In this document: piece by piece, positions 13,990 through 25,021 of the stretch
How positions within the stretch are numbered: position 1 is the stretch's first letter
How the letters are laid out: every line of letters starts with the position of its first letter
Assembly: GCA_040508515.1 (NCBI GenBank)
Contig: JBEVMS010000222.1
Location: 1-28,202, forward strand
Origin: JBEVMS01 sp040508515
Lineage (GTDB): Bacteria > Pseudomonadota > Gammaproteobacteria > Xanthomonadales > Rhodanobacteraceae
Length of the DNA stretch: 28,202 nt
Direction of reading: 5' to 3'
Made by a program: the position numbers and the translations under genes
The notes under the pieces: model-generated
The model's input: only the letters and a program-made list of their open reading frames with translations
The model's database searches: none
Told to the model about the DNA's origin: nothing

Positions 13990-15348
13990 TCAACGCTGGC
14001 GCAGCGCCTCGACGAACCGACGCGGTGCACCCTCGAAGCCGCCGTTGGACATGAACACCACCTGGTCGCCCGCGCGCGTCTGGCTTAGCAGGCTGCTCAG
14101 CAAGCCCTCCACGTCCGGCACCGTGCTGGCTTGGCCGGCCACCGCCGCGGTGACGCGCTGTGCATCCCAGCTCAGCTCTGGCCGATGCAGGAACACCACC
14201 GCGTCGGCGTCGGCCAGTGAGGGCGCCAGCGCTTCGGCATGCGCACCCAGGCGCATCGAATTGGAGCGCGGCTCCAGCGCCACCACGATGCGCGTATCGC
14301 CGACCTTGGCGCGCAAGCCGGCCAGGGTGGTGGCGATCGCGGTGGGGTGATGGGCGAAATCGTCGTACACGGTGATGCCGTCGACCTGACCAACCACTTC
14401 CATACGCCGCTTGACGCTCTCGAACCCCGCAAACGCGCCCAGCAAGGCGGCCGGATCGACGCCGGCGGCATGCGCGGCGGCGAGCGCGGCCAACGCATTG
14501 AACACGTTGTGGCGGCCCAGCAACGACCAATGCACCTCACCGATCGTCTGTCCGGCATGGCTCACCGCGAAGGCCGAGCCGTCAGCTTCGATCAGGCGCG
14601 CCTGCCAATCGCCGACGCCGATGCCGAAGGTCTCCACCGGCGTCCAGCAGCCCATCGCCAGTACCTCGGCCAGCGCGGGGTCGTGCGCGTTGACGATCAG
14701 GCGACCGTTGCTGGGCACGATCCGCACCAGGTGGTGGAACTGGCGCTGGATCGCCGCCAAATCGGGAAAGATATCCGCGTGGTCGTATTCGAGGTTGTTG
14801 AGAATGGCGATGCGCGGCCGGTAATGCACGAACTTGGAGCGCTTGTCGAAGAACGCGGTGTCGTACTCGTCCGCTTCGATCACAAAAGCTTTGCCCTGCC
14901 CCAGCCGCGCCGAGACGCCGAAATTGCCCGGCACGCCGCCGACCAGAAAGCCCGGCGCCAGCCCGGCACGTTCCAGAAGGTGGGCCAGCAGGCTGGTGGT
15001 GGTGGTCTTGCCATGCGTGCCGGCCACCGCCAGCACCTCGCGCCTGGCCAGCACCGTCTCGCCCAGCCACTGCGGGCCGGAGACGTAGCGCAAGCCTTCA
15101 TCGAGCATATATTCGACCGCCGGGTTGCCGCGGCTCATCGCGTTGCCGACTACTACCAGATCCGGCGCCGGCTGCAGATGCTCGGCGCGATAGCCTTGCG
15201 CCAACGTGATGCCCAGCGCTTCGAGCTGCGTGCTCATCGGCGGATAGACGTTAGCGTCCGAGCCTTCCACACGCAGCCCCAGTTCGCGTGCCAGCGCGGC
15301 CACGCCGCCCATGAAAGTGCCGCCGATACCCAGAATGTGCAGACGCAT
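13990..15348 (-). CDS. mpl: UDP-N-acetylmuramate:tripeptide ligase (murein recycling)
   Basis: A 452-residue Mur-ligase-family enzyme that attaches recovered L-Ala-gamma-D-Glu-meso-DAP tripeptide to UDP-MurNAc during peptidoglycan recycling in the cytoplasm. It matches E. coli Mpl throughout: MRLHILGIGGTFMGGVA at the start, EGSDANVYPPMSTQLE, the ATP loop GTHGKTTTTS, the FFDKRSKFVHY and NNLEYDHADIF segments, and VYDDFAHHPTAI with LEPRSNSMRLG in the C-terminal domain. The frame opens at 15417, but the family start is the ATG at 15348, with only a weak GGG upstream. A hairpin terminator separates it from adk. Confidence 0.96.
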   Translation of the reverse strand: MRLHILGIGGTFMGGVAALARELGLRVEGSDANVYPPMSTQLEALGITLAQGYRAEHLQPAPDLVVVGNAMSRGNPAVEYMLDEGLRYVSGPQWLGETVLARREVLAVAGTHGKTTTTSLLAHLLERAGLAPGFLVGGVPGNFGVSARLGQGKAFVIEADEYDTAFFDKRSKFVHYRPRIAILNNLEYDHADIFPDLAAIQRQFHHLVRIVPSNGRLIVNAHDPALAEVLAMGCWTPVETFGIGVGDWQARLIEADGSAFAVSHAGQTIGEVHWSLLGRHNVFNALAALAAAHAAGVDPAALLGAFAGFESVKRRMEVVGQVDGITVYDDFAHHPTAIATTLAGLRAKVGDTRIVVALEPRSNSMRLGAHAEALAPSLADADAVVFLHRPELSWDAQRVTAAVAGQASTVPDVEGLLSSLLSQTRAGDQVVFMSNGGFEGAPRRFVEALRQR

Positions 15349-15406
15349 GAGAACCCGTGATTGAAAAGACGCCGGGCCGGCATGCTCGCACAAACCCGCA
15401 AACGAA

Positions 15407-15429
15407 ACAGGCCGCATGACGCGGCCTGT
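15407..15429 (-). terminator. Hairpin between adk and mpl
   Basis: A perfect 9-bp inverted repeat (ACAGGCCGC 15407-15415, GCGGCCTGT 15421-15429) with a 5-nt loop follows the adk stop. On the minus strand TTCGTTTG follows the stem, a modest T-rich tail. It probably ends or reduces the adk transcript, so mpl may rely partly on its own promoter in the 58 bp between. Confidence 0.6.
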
Positions 15430-15453
15430 GGATGGTTTATCGTGTCTGGCGGT

Positions 15454-16038
15454 TTAGCCGTTGACGGCGGCGCGATCGCTTTGCAGCGCGTCCTTGACCC
15501 GCCCGGTCACCACGTGCAGCTCGCCCACGCCATCGACCACCTGCAATTTGCCGCGCTTGGCGTAGAAATCGGCCACCGGCGCGGTCTGCTCGGCATAGAT
15601 GAGCAGGCGCTTGCGTACGGTGTCGGGATTGTCGTCGACCCGGCCCTCGGCCTTGAAGCGCAGCTCGGTGCGGCCAATGATCGCCTCGCTGGGCACATCC
15701 AGCTTGATCACCGCATCCAGCGGCTGACCGATCTTGGCCAGCAGTTCGTCCAGTGCGGCGGCTTGCGCCAGGTTGCGCGGGTAGCCGTCCAGGATAAAGC
15801 CACCGGCGGCGTCCGCTTGAGCCACGCGCTCTTCCAGCATGCCCAGCAGCAGATCGTCGGAAACCAGCTGCCCGGCGTCCATCACCGCCTTGGCCTTGAG
15901 CCCCAGCGGGGTGCCCGCCGCGACCGCGGCGCGCAGCATGTCACCGGTCGAGATGTGCGGCACGCCCAGCTCGCTCTTGAGCCTGGCCGCCTGGGTGCCC
16001 TTGCCCGAACCGGGTGCGCCGAGTAGCACGAGTCGCAT
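15454..16038 (-). CDS. adk: Adenylate kinase, short-LID form
   Basis: A 194-residue cytoplasmic enzyme that interconverts ATP, AMP and ADP. The P-loop GAPGSGKGTQ is at residues 7-16, followed by HISTGDMLR (AMP site), LDGYPRN (usually LDGFPR, here Phe to Tyr) and the catalytic arginine region RVDDNPDTVRKRL. The long LID insertion of E. coli Adk is missing, leaving a short loop, which explains the length. ATG at 16038 has GGAG about 4 nt upstream; the frame is open to 16176 without family similarity. It is divergent from pfp. Confidence 0.96.
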   Translation of the reverse strand: MRLVLLGAPGSGKGTQAARLKSELGVPHISTGDMLRAAVAAGTPLGLKAKAVMDAGQLVSDDLLLGMLEERVAQADAAGGFILDGYPRNLAQAAALDELLAKIGQPLDAVIKLDVPSEAIIGRTELRFKAEGRVDDNPDTVRKRLLIYAEQTAPVADFYAKRGKLQVVDGVGELHVVTGRVKDALQSDRAAVNG

Positions 16039-16237
16039 AATGCTCCACAAGGTCCGCGATCTACCGCACACTGCGGTGACCGCCAGACTCCAGAAAATGG
16101 CTGCCAAAGTAACGTCTGCCCCGGGTGCCGTCAAACCGCCAGGGGCGTGCGGCAAGTCCAAGTGGTTGTCGCCCATGAGGCTTGTCAGATTGTCGCAGCC
16201 ATGTCTGCGCCGCTCGCCATCCCGTCAGGAGCTTCCC

Positions 16238-17521
16238 ATGCCCCAGCGCCGTCGATCCGCCCCGCCCCTTGGTCGCCTCCTCTACGCCCAGTCCGGCGGG
16301 GTCACCGCGGTGATCAACGCCAGTGCCGCGGGAGTGATCGAAACCGCGCGTGCGAGGGGCATCCCGGTGTACGCGGCGCGCAACGGCATTTTAGGCGTCC
16401 TGCGCGAAGAACTGATCGACACCACCAAGGAATCGAAGACCGCGATCGCCGCGCTTCGCCACACGCCTGGCGGCGCTTTCGGCAGTTGCCGCTTCAAGCT
16501 CACATCGCTGGAGGAAAATCGCGCCGCGTACGAGCGCTTGATCGAAGTCTGCCGCGCCCACGACATCCGCGGGTTCCTTTACAACGGCGGCAACGATTCG
16601 GCCGATACCGCGCTGAAAATCTCCCGGCTGGGCAAGTCGATGGGTTACGACATCCGCTGCATCGGCGTGCCCAAGACCATCGACAACGATCTGGCGGTGA
16701 CCGACTGCAGCCCCGGCTTCGGCTCGGTCGCCAAGTACATCGCCACCTCGGTGCGCGAGGCCAGCCTGGACGTGGCCTCGATGGCGGATACCTCGACCAA
16801 GGTCTTCATTCTGGAGGTGATGGGCCGGCACGCCGGCTGGATCGCCGCCGCGGCCGGGCTGGCGGGGACAGGCGCCGATGCCGCGCCGCACGTGATCCTG
16901 TTTCCCGAAGTGCGCTTCGATCAGAGCGCGTTTTTAGCCAAGGTCAAGGCCACCGTGGAACAGGTCGGCTGGTGCACCGTGGTGGCCTCCGAGGGCGTGC
17001 GCGACGGCGACGGGCACTTCCTCAGCGAAACCGGCGCGCGCGATGCCTTCGGGCATGCCCAACTGGGCGGCTTGGCGCCGGTGCTGGCCGGGCTGGTGCG
17101 CGATCATCTGGGCTACAAATACCACTGGGCGGTGCCCGATTACCTGCAACGCTCGGCGCGCCACCTCGCCTCCCAGGTCGACGCCGAGCAAGCCTATGCG
17201 GTCGGCAAGGCGGCGGTGGATTACGCGCTGGCCGGGCACAACGCGGTGATGCCAGTGATCGTGCGCACTGGCGAAACACCCTACCGCTGGACGATCGAAC
17301 CGGCCCCTTTGAGCAAGATCGCCAACCACGAGAAGACCATGCCGCGCCGCTTTATCAGCCGCGACGGCTACGCGATCACCGACGCCGCGCGCCGTTACCT
17401 GGCGCCGCTAATCCGTGGCGAAGCGCCGCTACCCTTCGGCCGCGACGGCCTGCCCGACTATGTCAGCCTCAAGCTGCGGACTGTGCCGACGCGTTTGCCG
17501 CCGTGGTCGGCGCAAGCCTGA
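16238..17521 (+). CDS. pfp: Pyrophosphate-dependent 6-phosphofructokinase
   Basis: A 427-residue phosphofructokinase that phosphorylates fructose 6-phosphate reversibly, using pyrophosphate in place of ATP. Two positions mark PPi use: GGNDS at 117-121, where Asp120 replaces the small glycine of ATP enzymes, and PKTIDND at 145-151, where Lys146 contacts PPi. The catalytic aspartate is in TIDND, and MGRHAGW (195-201) binds substrate. The ATG at 16238 has AGGAG 8 nt upstream; the frame is open to 15839 with no family similarity before that. PPi-using phosphofructokinases are known in Xanthomonas. It shares its upstream region with divergent adk and is 2.2 kb from hppA. Confidence 0.95.
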   Translation: MPQRRRSAPPLGRLLYAQSGGVTAVINASAAGVIETARARGIPVYAARNGILGVLREELIDTTKESKTAIAALRHTPGGAFGSCRFKLTSLEENRAAYERLIEVCRAHDIRGFLYNGGNDSADTALKISRLGKSMGYDIRCIGVPKTIDNDLAVTDCSPGFGSVAKYIATSVREASLDVASMADTSTKVFILEVMGRHAGWIAAAAGLAGTGADAAPHVILFPEVRFDQSAFLAKVKATVEQVGWCTVVASEGVRDGDGHFLSETGARDAFGHAQLGGLAPVLAGLVRDHLGYKYHWAVPDYLQRSARHLASQVDAEQAYAVGKAAVDYALAGHNAVMPVIVRTGETPYRWTIEPAPLSKIANHEKTMPRRFISRDGYAITDAARRYLAPLIRGEAPLPFGRDGLPDYVSLKLRTVPTRLPPWSAQA

Positions 17522-17814
17522 TCCCGTGAGGCGATCCGCCCGGGCGCCGCGCGCTTGCGCCACCGGGTAGTGCAGTGCCTCGCAGGAAGGAGATGGTGCC
17601 TGCCCCATACCTACTCTTGCAGGCCTTCAAGCGTGGCTGCGCCGATCGGCATGCAGCCCAGCTCGACAGTATCGCGCGGATAGGCAGTCCACCCATGCGG
17701 GCAATCGCGCCGCCGTGCTGGCGAGGTCGCGCTCGGCGATGCGAAGTCGTACGCAGCTTCGACACAGGTTGATGTGCCTCAAGCGCGCCGATGAATAAGA
17801 GCTACTGACGCCAA

Positions 17815-19380
17815 TCAGGCACTGACGCGGAAAAAGTCGATCCGTCCCAGCAAGGCATCGGCCTGCGCGCGCAACGCCTCGCCGGAGGCGGCGGCCTGCT
17901 CCACCAGCGCCACGTTTTGCCGCGTGCTGAGGTCCATCTGGCCGACCGCCGCATCGACTTGTTCGATCCCGGTCGATTGCTGGCGGCTGGTCACGCTGAT
18001 CGCCGCGACCGCCTGGGACACTTCGCCGGCCTGCGACACGATGACCCCCAGCACGTCGCCGGAGCGTTCCACCAACACCGTGCCCTGACGAATCGCCTCG
18101 CTGCTGTCGTCGATCAGTCCACGCGCCTGACGCGCCGCGTCGGTGCAGCGTTGCGCCAACTGGCGCACTTCTTGGGCGACCACGGCGAAGCCCCGACCGT
18201 GCTCGCCGGCATGCGCCGCTTCCACCGCCGCGTTGAGCGCCAGCAAACGCGTCTGGAAGGCCACTTCGTCGATCGCCTCGACGATGGACGTGAGCTGTTC
18301 GCCGACCTGGCCGATGCGCTGCATCGAGCCGACCGCCTGCTGCAAAATGCCCGCGCCCAGTTCGGCCTGCTCGCGCGCGGCTTGCGCCAATTGGTCGGCC
18401 TGCTCGGCATGGGCCACGCCGTCGCGGACCGCCCGGGTCATTTGCCGCATCGAGGCGGTGGTCTGCTGCAAGCCCACTGCCTGATCCTGGCTGCGCGCAT
18501 TGAGTGCGCCGTTGTCACTGACGATACGGTCGGCTGCGCCTTGCACCGCTTCAGCCGCGTGACGCACCTGCGCCACCACGCCGCTCAACACCTGATCGGT
18601 GCGACCCAATGCGCGGCGCAAGGCGCCGATCTCGTCGGCGCGTCCTGCAGCGATCGGTTGACCTAGCTCGCCCGCAGCAATGCGTTCAGCCGCCTCGACG
18701 GCTCCGCGCAGTTGCCGGCCGATGGTGCGGATCAGCCACGTGTCCAACACGATCGCCGCGCCCACGCCAAGCAGCAACAGCACCAATAACAGCAGCAAGG
18801 CGCGCCGACCGGCGTCGTGCGCCTGTTGCACGCCCTGTTCGCCGCTGCGCGTGGCCAATTCGAACAGATTGGCGAAGTCCGCATGCAACGGCACGAAGGC
18901 GGACTGCACATCGGCGGACACTTGCAATTGGGCGATGTCGAAATCTCCCTTGTCCAGCGCCTTGAATGCCTCGTCCATCGCCGCTTGCGCCGCCTGTCGA
19001 TGGACCTCGGTCAGCGTCAGCAAGTTGGCTTGTTGCTCGGCCAGACCGCTGCTCTTGAGCTGCCGCCATTGGCGTTCGATCTCGCCCTGGTTGGCCTTGA
19101 TTTGATTGCGCGCATCGTCCACCGCCGAGGGCAGCCGCGTCAGCGCCGCATGGGTCAAGGCGTTGAGGTTATCGCTGTAATCGTTCTGGATGCGCCCCAC
19201 CGCGCCGACCGGGGTGAGCCCGTCTTCCAGCAACGCGCCGATGCGCTGATCGGTTTGGCGCACCTGGCCCAACGTGAGCCCTCCAATGGCCAGCAACAGC
19301 AGCAGCATCGCCAGCGAACGGTAGATCAACCGGGCACGCAAAGTCAGGGCAGGCAAGCGGCGCAACAACGACCAGCGCAT
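17815..19380 (-). CDS. Methyl-accepting chemotaxis protein
   Basis: A 521-residue inner-membrane chemoreceptor. Helix 1 spans about 21-40, a mostly helical periplasmic sensor of about 150 residues follows (four-helix-bundle type), then helix 2 at 194-216, a HAMP domain at about 216-268 and a cytoplasmic signalling domain. The hairpin tip reads EVAFQTRLLALNAAVEAAHAGE (residues 372 onward), where Arg378 replaces the asparagine common at this spot. The C-terminus (DFFRVSA) lacks a CheR-binding pentapeptide. ATG at 19380 has GGAG 8-10 nt upstream. No other chemotaxis gene is in the window; ligand unknown. Confidence 0.95.
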   Translation of the reverse strand: MRWSLLRRLPALTLRARLIYRSLAMLLLLLAIGGLTLGQVRQTDQRIGALLEDGLTPVGAVGRIQNDYSDNLNALTHAALTRLPSAVDDARNQIKANQGEIERQWRQLKSSGLAEQQANLLTLTEVHRQAAQAAMDEAFKALDKGDFDIAQLQVSADVQSAFVPLHADFANLFELATRSGEQGVQQAHDAGRRALLLLLVLLLLGVGAAIVLDTWLIRTIGRQLRGAVEAAERIAAGELGQPIAAGRADEIGALRRALGRTDQVLSGVVAQVRHAAEAVQGAADRIVSDNGALNARSQDQAVGLQQTTASMRQMTRAVRDGVAHAEQADQLAQAAREQAELGAGILQQAVGSMQRIGQVGEQLTSIVEAIDEVAFQTRLLALNAAVEAAHAGEHGRGFAVVAQEVRQLAQRCTDAARQARGLIDDSSEAIRQGTVLVERSGDVLGVIVSQAGEVSQAVAAISVTSRQQSTGIEQVDAAVGQMDLSTRQNVALVEQAAASGEALRAQADALLGRIDFFRVSA

Positions 19381-19696
19381 GATGAATCTCCTCGAAGCCG
19401 CCCGCCGCGGCCCACGCCACTGTCACGCACAGCCCAGTCAATAACGCTAGCGCGCGTGTTTTGCGCTTTGACGAAGCGCACATGACAAAACGCCCACAAC
19501 GCACGTGCGACTTTCAAACGCGCGACTGCCGCACTTTCTTGCACGCTTGAACGCCGCCCCGCGCTCGCTCGCTTGCACGCGCGACTCCCCCTCACGCCAC
19601 GCCGTTGCAGCGCAAGAAGCCTTGCCCGCGCAGTCGATGCCATACTGCCGCAACCGTCGGCAACGATGGCCACAACTCAATCAACGGGAGGCTCTG
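19381..19696. other. Divergent control region between the chemoreceptor gene and hppA
   Basis: This 316-bp region must hold both promoters. It contains a 7-bp dyad with a 5-nt spacer (TGCGCTT 19462-19468, AAGCGCA 19474-19480), three copies of CGYGCGACT (19504, 19519, 19578) and two of CTTGCACGC (19538, 19572). I cannot place convincing sigma-70 or FliA promoter boxes. The hppA ribosome binding site (GGGAGG) is at its right end. Confidence 0.4.
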
Positions 19697-21745
<2,049 letters not shown>

Positions 21746-21751
21746 AACACG

Positions 21752-21777
21752 CGGCGCCGGGCTAGCCCCCGGCGCCG
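21752..21777 (+). terminator. Hairpin after hppA
   Basis: A perfect 10-bp stem (CGGCGCCGGG 21752-21761, CCCGGCGCCG 21768-21777) with a 6-nt loop starts 6 nt past the hppA stop. The following TCTGGG is poor in T, so termination may be partial. Confidence 0.6.
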
Positions 21778-21850
21778 TCTGGGCCACAAGTCACATGGAC
21801 ACTACCTGGCGGGGCTGCCATAGATAGCACTTGGACTGGGGAGCCCATCA

Positions 21851-23974
21851 ATGAAGCCACACTGGATTGCACTGTTCGCCGCCCTTACCTTCAGCGGCAT
21901 GACTTACGCCCAACCGCCCGCCGCACCTGCCGCCACTATCCCGCCCGCCAGCGACGATCCGTTCCTGTGGCTGGAAGACATCCACGGCGCCAAGCCGATG
22001 GCCTGGGTCCAGCAGCAGAATGCCGTCACCGCCAAGCGCTACGCTGACTCGGCCAGCTTCACCCAGATGCGCGATCGCGTGCTGGAAGTGATGGACTCCG
22101 ATGCACGCATTCCCTTCGTGCAGAAAATGGGCGCCTATTACTACAACTTCTGGCGCGACCAGAAGCACCCGCGCGGCCTCTGGCGGCGCACCACGCTGGC
22201 CGAATATCGCAAAGACAACCCGCAATGGGAGACCGTGCTGGACGTCGACGCGCTGGGTCAGGCCGAGGGCAAGCGCTGGGTCTACAAGGGCGCGCAATGC
22301 CTCAAGCCCGACTACACGCGTTGTTTGATTTCACTGTCGCCCGATGGCGGCGACGCCAGCGCGGTGCGCGAGTTCGACCTGACCAGCAAGCAGTTCGTCC
22401 CAGGCGGCTTCGAGCTGCCGGCGGCCAAGAGCCAGGTTGCCTGGATCGACCGCGACCACATCTACGTCGGCACCGATTTCGGCCCCGGCTCGATGACCGA
22501 GTCGAGCTATCCACGCATCGCCAAGGTATGGACCCGCGGCACGCCACTGACAGATGCCACGCTGGTCTACGAGGGCAAGCCCACTGACATGACGATCAAC
22601 GCCTACCGCGACAACACGCCCGGCTTCGTGCGTGACTTCGTGGTGCGCCAGTTGGCCTTCTACGACAGCGAAACCTACCTGCGCGGCAGCGACGGCAAGC
22701 TGCGCAAGATCGACGTGCCCAACGACGCAGTCACCGACGTGGAGCGCGAGTGGCTGCTGATCGAGCCGCGCACCCCCTGGACCGTGGACGGCAAGACCTA
22801 TCCTTCCGGCTCGTTGCTGGCGACCAAGTTCGACGATTTCATCGCCGGCAAGCGCGTGCTGACCGAACTATTCGTTCCCACCGCGCATACCTCGCTGGCC
22901 GAGCATTCGTGGACGCGCCATCACCTGATCCTCAACGTGATGGACGATGTCGTCAGCAAGCTCGAAGTGCTCACTCCGCAGGCTGACGGCAATTGGAAGC
23001 GCCAGCCGCTGGGCGGCGCGCCGGCGCTGTCGACGATTGAAGCCGGCGGCATCGACGCCGACGACAGCGACGACTATTTCCTCACCGTCTCCGGCTACCT
23101 GCAGCCGACCACGCTGTACTACGGCACCCTGGGTCAGGGCGAGGCGGCGCCCCTTAAGCATAGTCCGGCGTTCTTCGACGCCAGCAAGTACGACGTCAGC
23201 CAGCACTTCGCCACCTCCAAGGACGGCACCCGCGTGCCGTACTTCGAGATCGCGCCGAAGGGACTCAAGGCCGACGGCAAAAATCCCACCTTGCTGTACG
23301 GCTACGGCGGCTTTGAGGTTTCCCTGCAACCGGCCTACAGCGGCAGCATCGGGCGCTCCTGGCTCGATCGCGGCGGCGTCTACGTGATCGCCAACATCCG
23401 CGGCGGCGGCGAGTACGGCCCGCGCTGGCACCAGGCCGCGCTCAAGGCCAATCGCCTGCGTGCCTATGAGGATTTTGCCGCGGTTGCCGAGGATCTGGCC
23501 ACGCGCAAGATCACTTCGCCCGCGCATCTGGGCGCCGAGGGCGGCAGCAACGGCGGTCTGCTGATGGGCAACATGCTCACGTTGTACCCGCAATTGTTCG
23601 GCGGCATCGTCTGCGAAGTCCCGCTGCTGGACATGAAGCGCTACACCCATCTGTCCGCCGGCGCGTCGTGGATGGCCGAATACGGCGATCCGGACCAGCC
23701 GGACCAGTGGGCCTTCATCAAGACCTTCTCGCCTTATCAGAACCTCAAGCCAGGCGTCAGTTACCCGCCCACGCTGTTCTACACCGCCACCAGCGATGAC
23801 CGCGTCGGCCCGGTGCAGGCGCGCAAGATGGTCGCCAAGATGGACGCGATGGGCTACACCAACGTGCTGTTCTACGAGAACACCGAGGGCGGCCACGGTG
23901 CGGCGGCGGATAACAAGCAATCCGCCTTCCGGATCGCGCTGAGCACCGAGTTTCTATGGGATAAATTGAAGTAA
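21851..23974 (+). CDS. Secreted prolyl oligopeptidase (S9A)
   Basis: A 707-residue serine peptidase that cuts after proline in short peptides. It begins with a signal peptide (MKPHWIALFAALTFSG, with TYA before cleavage near residue 21), so it is probably periplasmic or exported. A beta-propeller region (about 80-440) precedes the alpha/beta-hydrolase domain. The catalytic triad can be placed at Ser566 (in GGSNGG), Asp649 (in TSDDRVGP) and His682 (in EGGHGAA). The start at 21851 has GGGGAG 7 nt upstream. An hppA hairpin and a 105-bp gap lie before it, so it is probably a separate unit. The next gene encodes a prolyl-hydroxylase-like enzyme. Confidence 0.95.
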   Translation: MKPHWIALFAALTFSGMTYAQPPAAPAATIPPASDDPFLWLEDIHGAKPMAWVQQQNAVTAKRYADSASFTQMRDRVLEVMDSDARIPFVQKMGAYYYNFWRDQKHPRGLWRRTTLAEYRKDNPQWETVLDVDALGQAEGKRWVYKGAQCLKPDYTRCLISLSPDGGDASAVREFDLTSKQFVPGGFELPAAKSQVAWIDRDHIYVGTDFGPGSMTESSYPRIAKVWTRGTPLTDATLVYEGKPTDMTINAYRDNTPGFVRDFVVRQLAFYDSETYLRGSDGKLRKIDVPNDAVTDVEREWLLIEPRTPWTVDGKTYPSGSLLATKFDDFIAGKRVLTELFVPTAHTSLAEHSWTRHHLILNVMDDVVSKLEVLTPQADGNWKRQPLGGAPALSTIEAGGIDADDSDDYFLTVSGYLQPTTLYYGTLGQGEAAPLKHSPAFFDASKYDVSQHFATSKDGTRVPYFEIAPKGLKADGKNPTLLYGYGGFEVSLQPAYSGSIGRSWLDRGGVYVIANIRGGGEYGPRWHQAALKANRLRAYEDFAAVAEDLATRKITSPAHLGAEGGSNGGLLMGNMLTLYPQLFGGIVCEVPLLDMKRYTHLSAGASWMAEYGDPDQPDQWAFIKTFSPYQNLKPGVSYPPTLFYTATSDDRVGPVQARKMVAKMDAMGYTNVLFYENTEGGHGAAADNKQSAFRIALSTEFLWDKLK

Positions 23975-24054
23975 GCCGCACGCGCTTGTCTTCCCATGCG
24001 TCGGCCGCCGCGAGGCGGTCGACCGCTCCGCCAGCAAGCTTCCCCATGGCTGGC

Positions 24055-24060
24055 TAGAAT
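24055..24060 (+). promoter_or_regulatory. Promoter -10 box for a possibly leaderless gene
   Basis: TAGAAT (5 of 6 matches to TATAAT) ends 6 nt before the ATG at 24067, so transcription would begin at or next to the ATG. There is no Shine-Dalgarno sequence. No good -35 box is visible, so this is tentative. Confidence 0.35.
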
Positions 24061-24066
24061 TGCCTC

Positions 24067-24912
24067 ATGAAACATCGCCCAACTATTCGCCCTGAGTTGC
24101 GCCAGTGGATTCTGGACACCACCCGCGCCGGCCACGGCGTGCCGCAGGTCCTGGCGCTGATGAAACAGCACGGCTACGACGCCGCCAGCAGCCGGCGAAT
24201 GGTCGCCGAGGTGCTGAAGATTCCGCTGATGGCGTTGACCGCCACGCAAGCCACGGCTGGCCGTCGACCGCGCCATCCGGTGGGGCCGCAGGTGGACGCG
24301 GCCGGACATCCCATCACCATCAGCCTCGGCGTGGAATCACCCACGCTGCGCCTGCTTCAAGGCATCCTCAGCGATGACGAGTGCAGCGAGCTGATCGCCC
24401 TGGCGCGCCCGCGCCTGAAGCGTGCGCTGACGGTCAGCACCGACGGCGGCGCCGAGCAGCATGAAGCCCGCACCGGCGAGGGGATGTTCTTCGCGCTGGG
24501 TGAAACCGCGCTGATCGAGCGCATCGAACAGCGCATCGCCGCGCTGGTGGATATGCCAGTGATCCACGGCGAGGGCCTGCAAGTGTTGCATTACCTGCCA
24601 GGCCAGGAATACCAGCCGCATGTGGACTGGTTCGATCCGAGCCAACCTGGCCACGCGCGTGTGACCGCGCAGGGTGGCCAGCGCGTGGCCAGCGTGGTGA
24701 TGTATCTCAACACACCAGAAGCCGGCGGCGGCACCGGCTTTCCCGCGATAAATCTGGAAGTGACCGCCTTGCAGGGCTCGGCGGTCTACTTCGCCTACGA
24801 GGAAGGCGATCACGCCTCGCTGCATGCCGGTCTGCCGGTGCTGCGCGGCGAGAAATGGATCGCCACCAAGTGGCTACGCGAGCGCCCCTACCGACTGCCG
24901 CAGCCGAGCTAG
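24067..24912 (+). CDS. 2-oxoglutarate/Fe(II) dioxygenase, prolyl-4-hydroxylase type
   Basis: A 281-residue cytoplasmic non-haem iron oxygenase of the P4Hc group, which hydroxylates proline or related residues using O2 and 2-oxoglutarate. The iron triad is His185-Val-Asp187 (in YQPHVDWF) and His253 (in SLHAGLPV); Lys263 (in GEKWIATKW), ten residues later, is the 2-oxoglutarate anchor. The VVMYLNTPEAGGGTGFP segment is typical. The first 70 residues are a helical, basic extension before the catalytic domain. It has no signal peptide and no ribosome binding site. It follows the prolyl oligopeptidase gene by 92 bp; a functional link is possible but unproven. The protein substrate is unknown. Confidence 0.9.
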   Translation: MKHRPTIRPELRQWILDTTRAGHGVPQVLALMKQHGYDAASSRRMVAEVLKIPLMALTATQATAGRRPRHPVGPQVDAAGHPITISLGVESPTLRLLQGILSDDECSELIALARPRLKRALTVSTDGGAEQHEARTGEGMFFALGETALIERIEQRIAALVDMPVIHGEGLQVLHYLPGQEYQPHVDWFDPSQPGHARVTAQGGQRVASVVMYLNTPEAGGGTGFPAINLEVTALQGSAVYFAYEEGDHASLHAGLPVLRGEKWIATKWLRERPYRLPQPS

Positions 24913-25021
24913 CCTCCCCGCGCAGCATCCGGCGACCTTGCGGTGCTGCGGCGCGGCAGGGTTTTAGCGTATTCTTGACCGTCTAACGCTCCCTATTTCC
25001 CCTTCCCTTCAAGGACATCCC

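Noticed and set aside
16147..17529. Long 460-codon frame overlapping pfp
   Set aside because: It is the +1 shadow of pfp; the pfp frame carries all family motifs and a ribosome binding site.
17575..17772. Short plus-strand frame between pfp and the chemoreceptor gene, with AAGGAG near an internal ATG
   Set aside because: Composition is Arg/Ala/Cys-rich as expected for random GC-rich sequence, no domain is seen, and the AAGGAG directly abuts the ATG, too close to serve it.
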